A stretch of DNA of 24,000 nucleotides, from positions 1-24,000 of the forward strand of contig JACQWN010000294.1 of NCBI GenBank assembly GCA_016209245.1. Reading direction: 5' to 3'. The translations under genes were made by a program, and so were the position numbers. This DNA comes from Bacteroidia bacterium (GTDB taxonomy: Bacteria > Bacteroidota > Bacteroidia > Bacteroidales > BM523). The notes under the pieces are model-generated. The model was not told the origin of the DNA. It ran no database searches and worked only from the letters and a program-made list of their open reading frames with translations. Shown here one piece after another: positions 23,967-24,000 of the stretch. The stretch's first letter is position 1; each line of letters starts with the position of its first letter.

Positions 23967-24000
23967 ATGGCATACATTGTTAAGCAACCAATCAAGGGTA
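23967..24000 (+). CDS. Probable IS1634/IS4-type transposase, first 11 residues
   Basis: Only MAYIVKQPIKG is visible before the window ends. From memory this is the usual opening of Bacteroidota transposases of the IS1634/IS4 type, but eleven residues are too few for certainty. The leader with its own -7 box and an inverted repeat near the start codon, and the truncated gene just upstream, fit an insertion sequence. Confidence 0.4.
   Translation, partial: MAYIVKQPIKG

Overview
The window looks like chromosomal DNA of an uncultured, AT-rich member of the Bacteroidota. The evidence is a C-terminal type IX secretion (T9SS) sorting domain, a DUF3108 protein, TAnnTTTG-type promoters, an absence of strong Shine-Dalgarno sites, and adhesin-like proteins with YadA-type head repeats ending in Bacteroidota-style coiled coils. 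No housekeeping operon, rRNA or tRNA gene was seen. This is an accessory region rich in paralogues, repeats and broken genes.

Layout. 1-368: 5' part of a YadA-head-like surface protein (copy A, minus). 433-1740: intact AAA ATPase/DUF4143 gene (minus) with an array of 33-bp-spaced palindromes in its promoter. 1926-4061: intact YadA-head-like protein (copy B, minus). 4240-5820: AAA-like ATPase with a PD-(D/E)XK-like C-terminus (plus). 5827-5976: deletion scar of another YadA-type gene. 6049-7172: DUF4143-type ATPase broken by a one-base frameshift (plus). 7191-9929: TPR sensor histidine kinase (minus), 21 bp downstream of 9951-12575, an intact YadA-head protein with an S74 chaperone domain (copy C). 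12808-15281: T9SS-secreted PKD/SdrD-type protein, broken by a frameshift and a nonsense codon. 15546-17997: YadA-type copy D, broken by a short deletion. 18232-19911: alpha/beta hydrolase lipoprotein with a TPR-like tail (plus). 20061-21053: DUF3108 protein (minus). 21057-21728: DUF4143 gene fragment. 21984-23666: secreted protein cut short at its C-terminus. 23967-24000: start of a probable transposase.

How it fits together. Two gene guilds dominate. One is a set of modular surface fibres: shared signal peptide, shared N-terminal domain, head repeats and interchangeable C-terminal ends. One of these probably shares a transcript with a TPR histidine kinase. The other is a set of ATPase/nuclease-fold genes of the DUF4143 and AAA-like types, two of which retain the same 33-bp spacing of upstream repeats.

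The least ordinary signal is a population of short GC-rich palindromic repeats. They sit between genes and also in frame inside genes: the ATP-binding domain and TPR region of the kinase, and the N-termini of the hydrolase, DUF3108 and T9SS proteins. At 18086-18140 one such repeat is flanked by a 9-bp direct repeat, while the paralogous site at 12685-12693 is empty. This is direct evidence that at least one repeat has moved. Frameshifts are frequent enough that some may be assembly errors.
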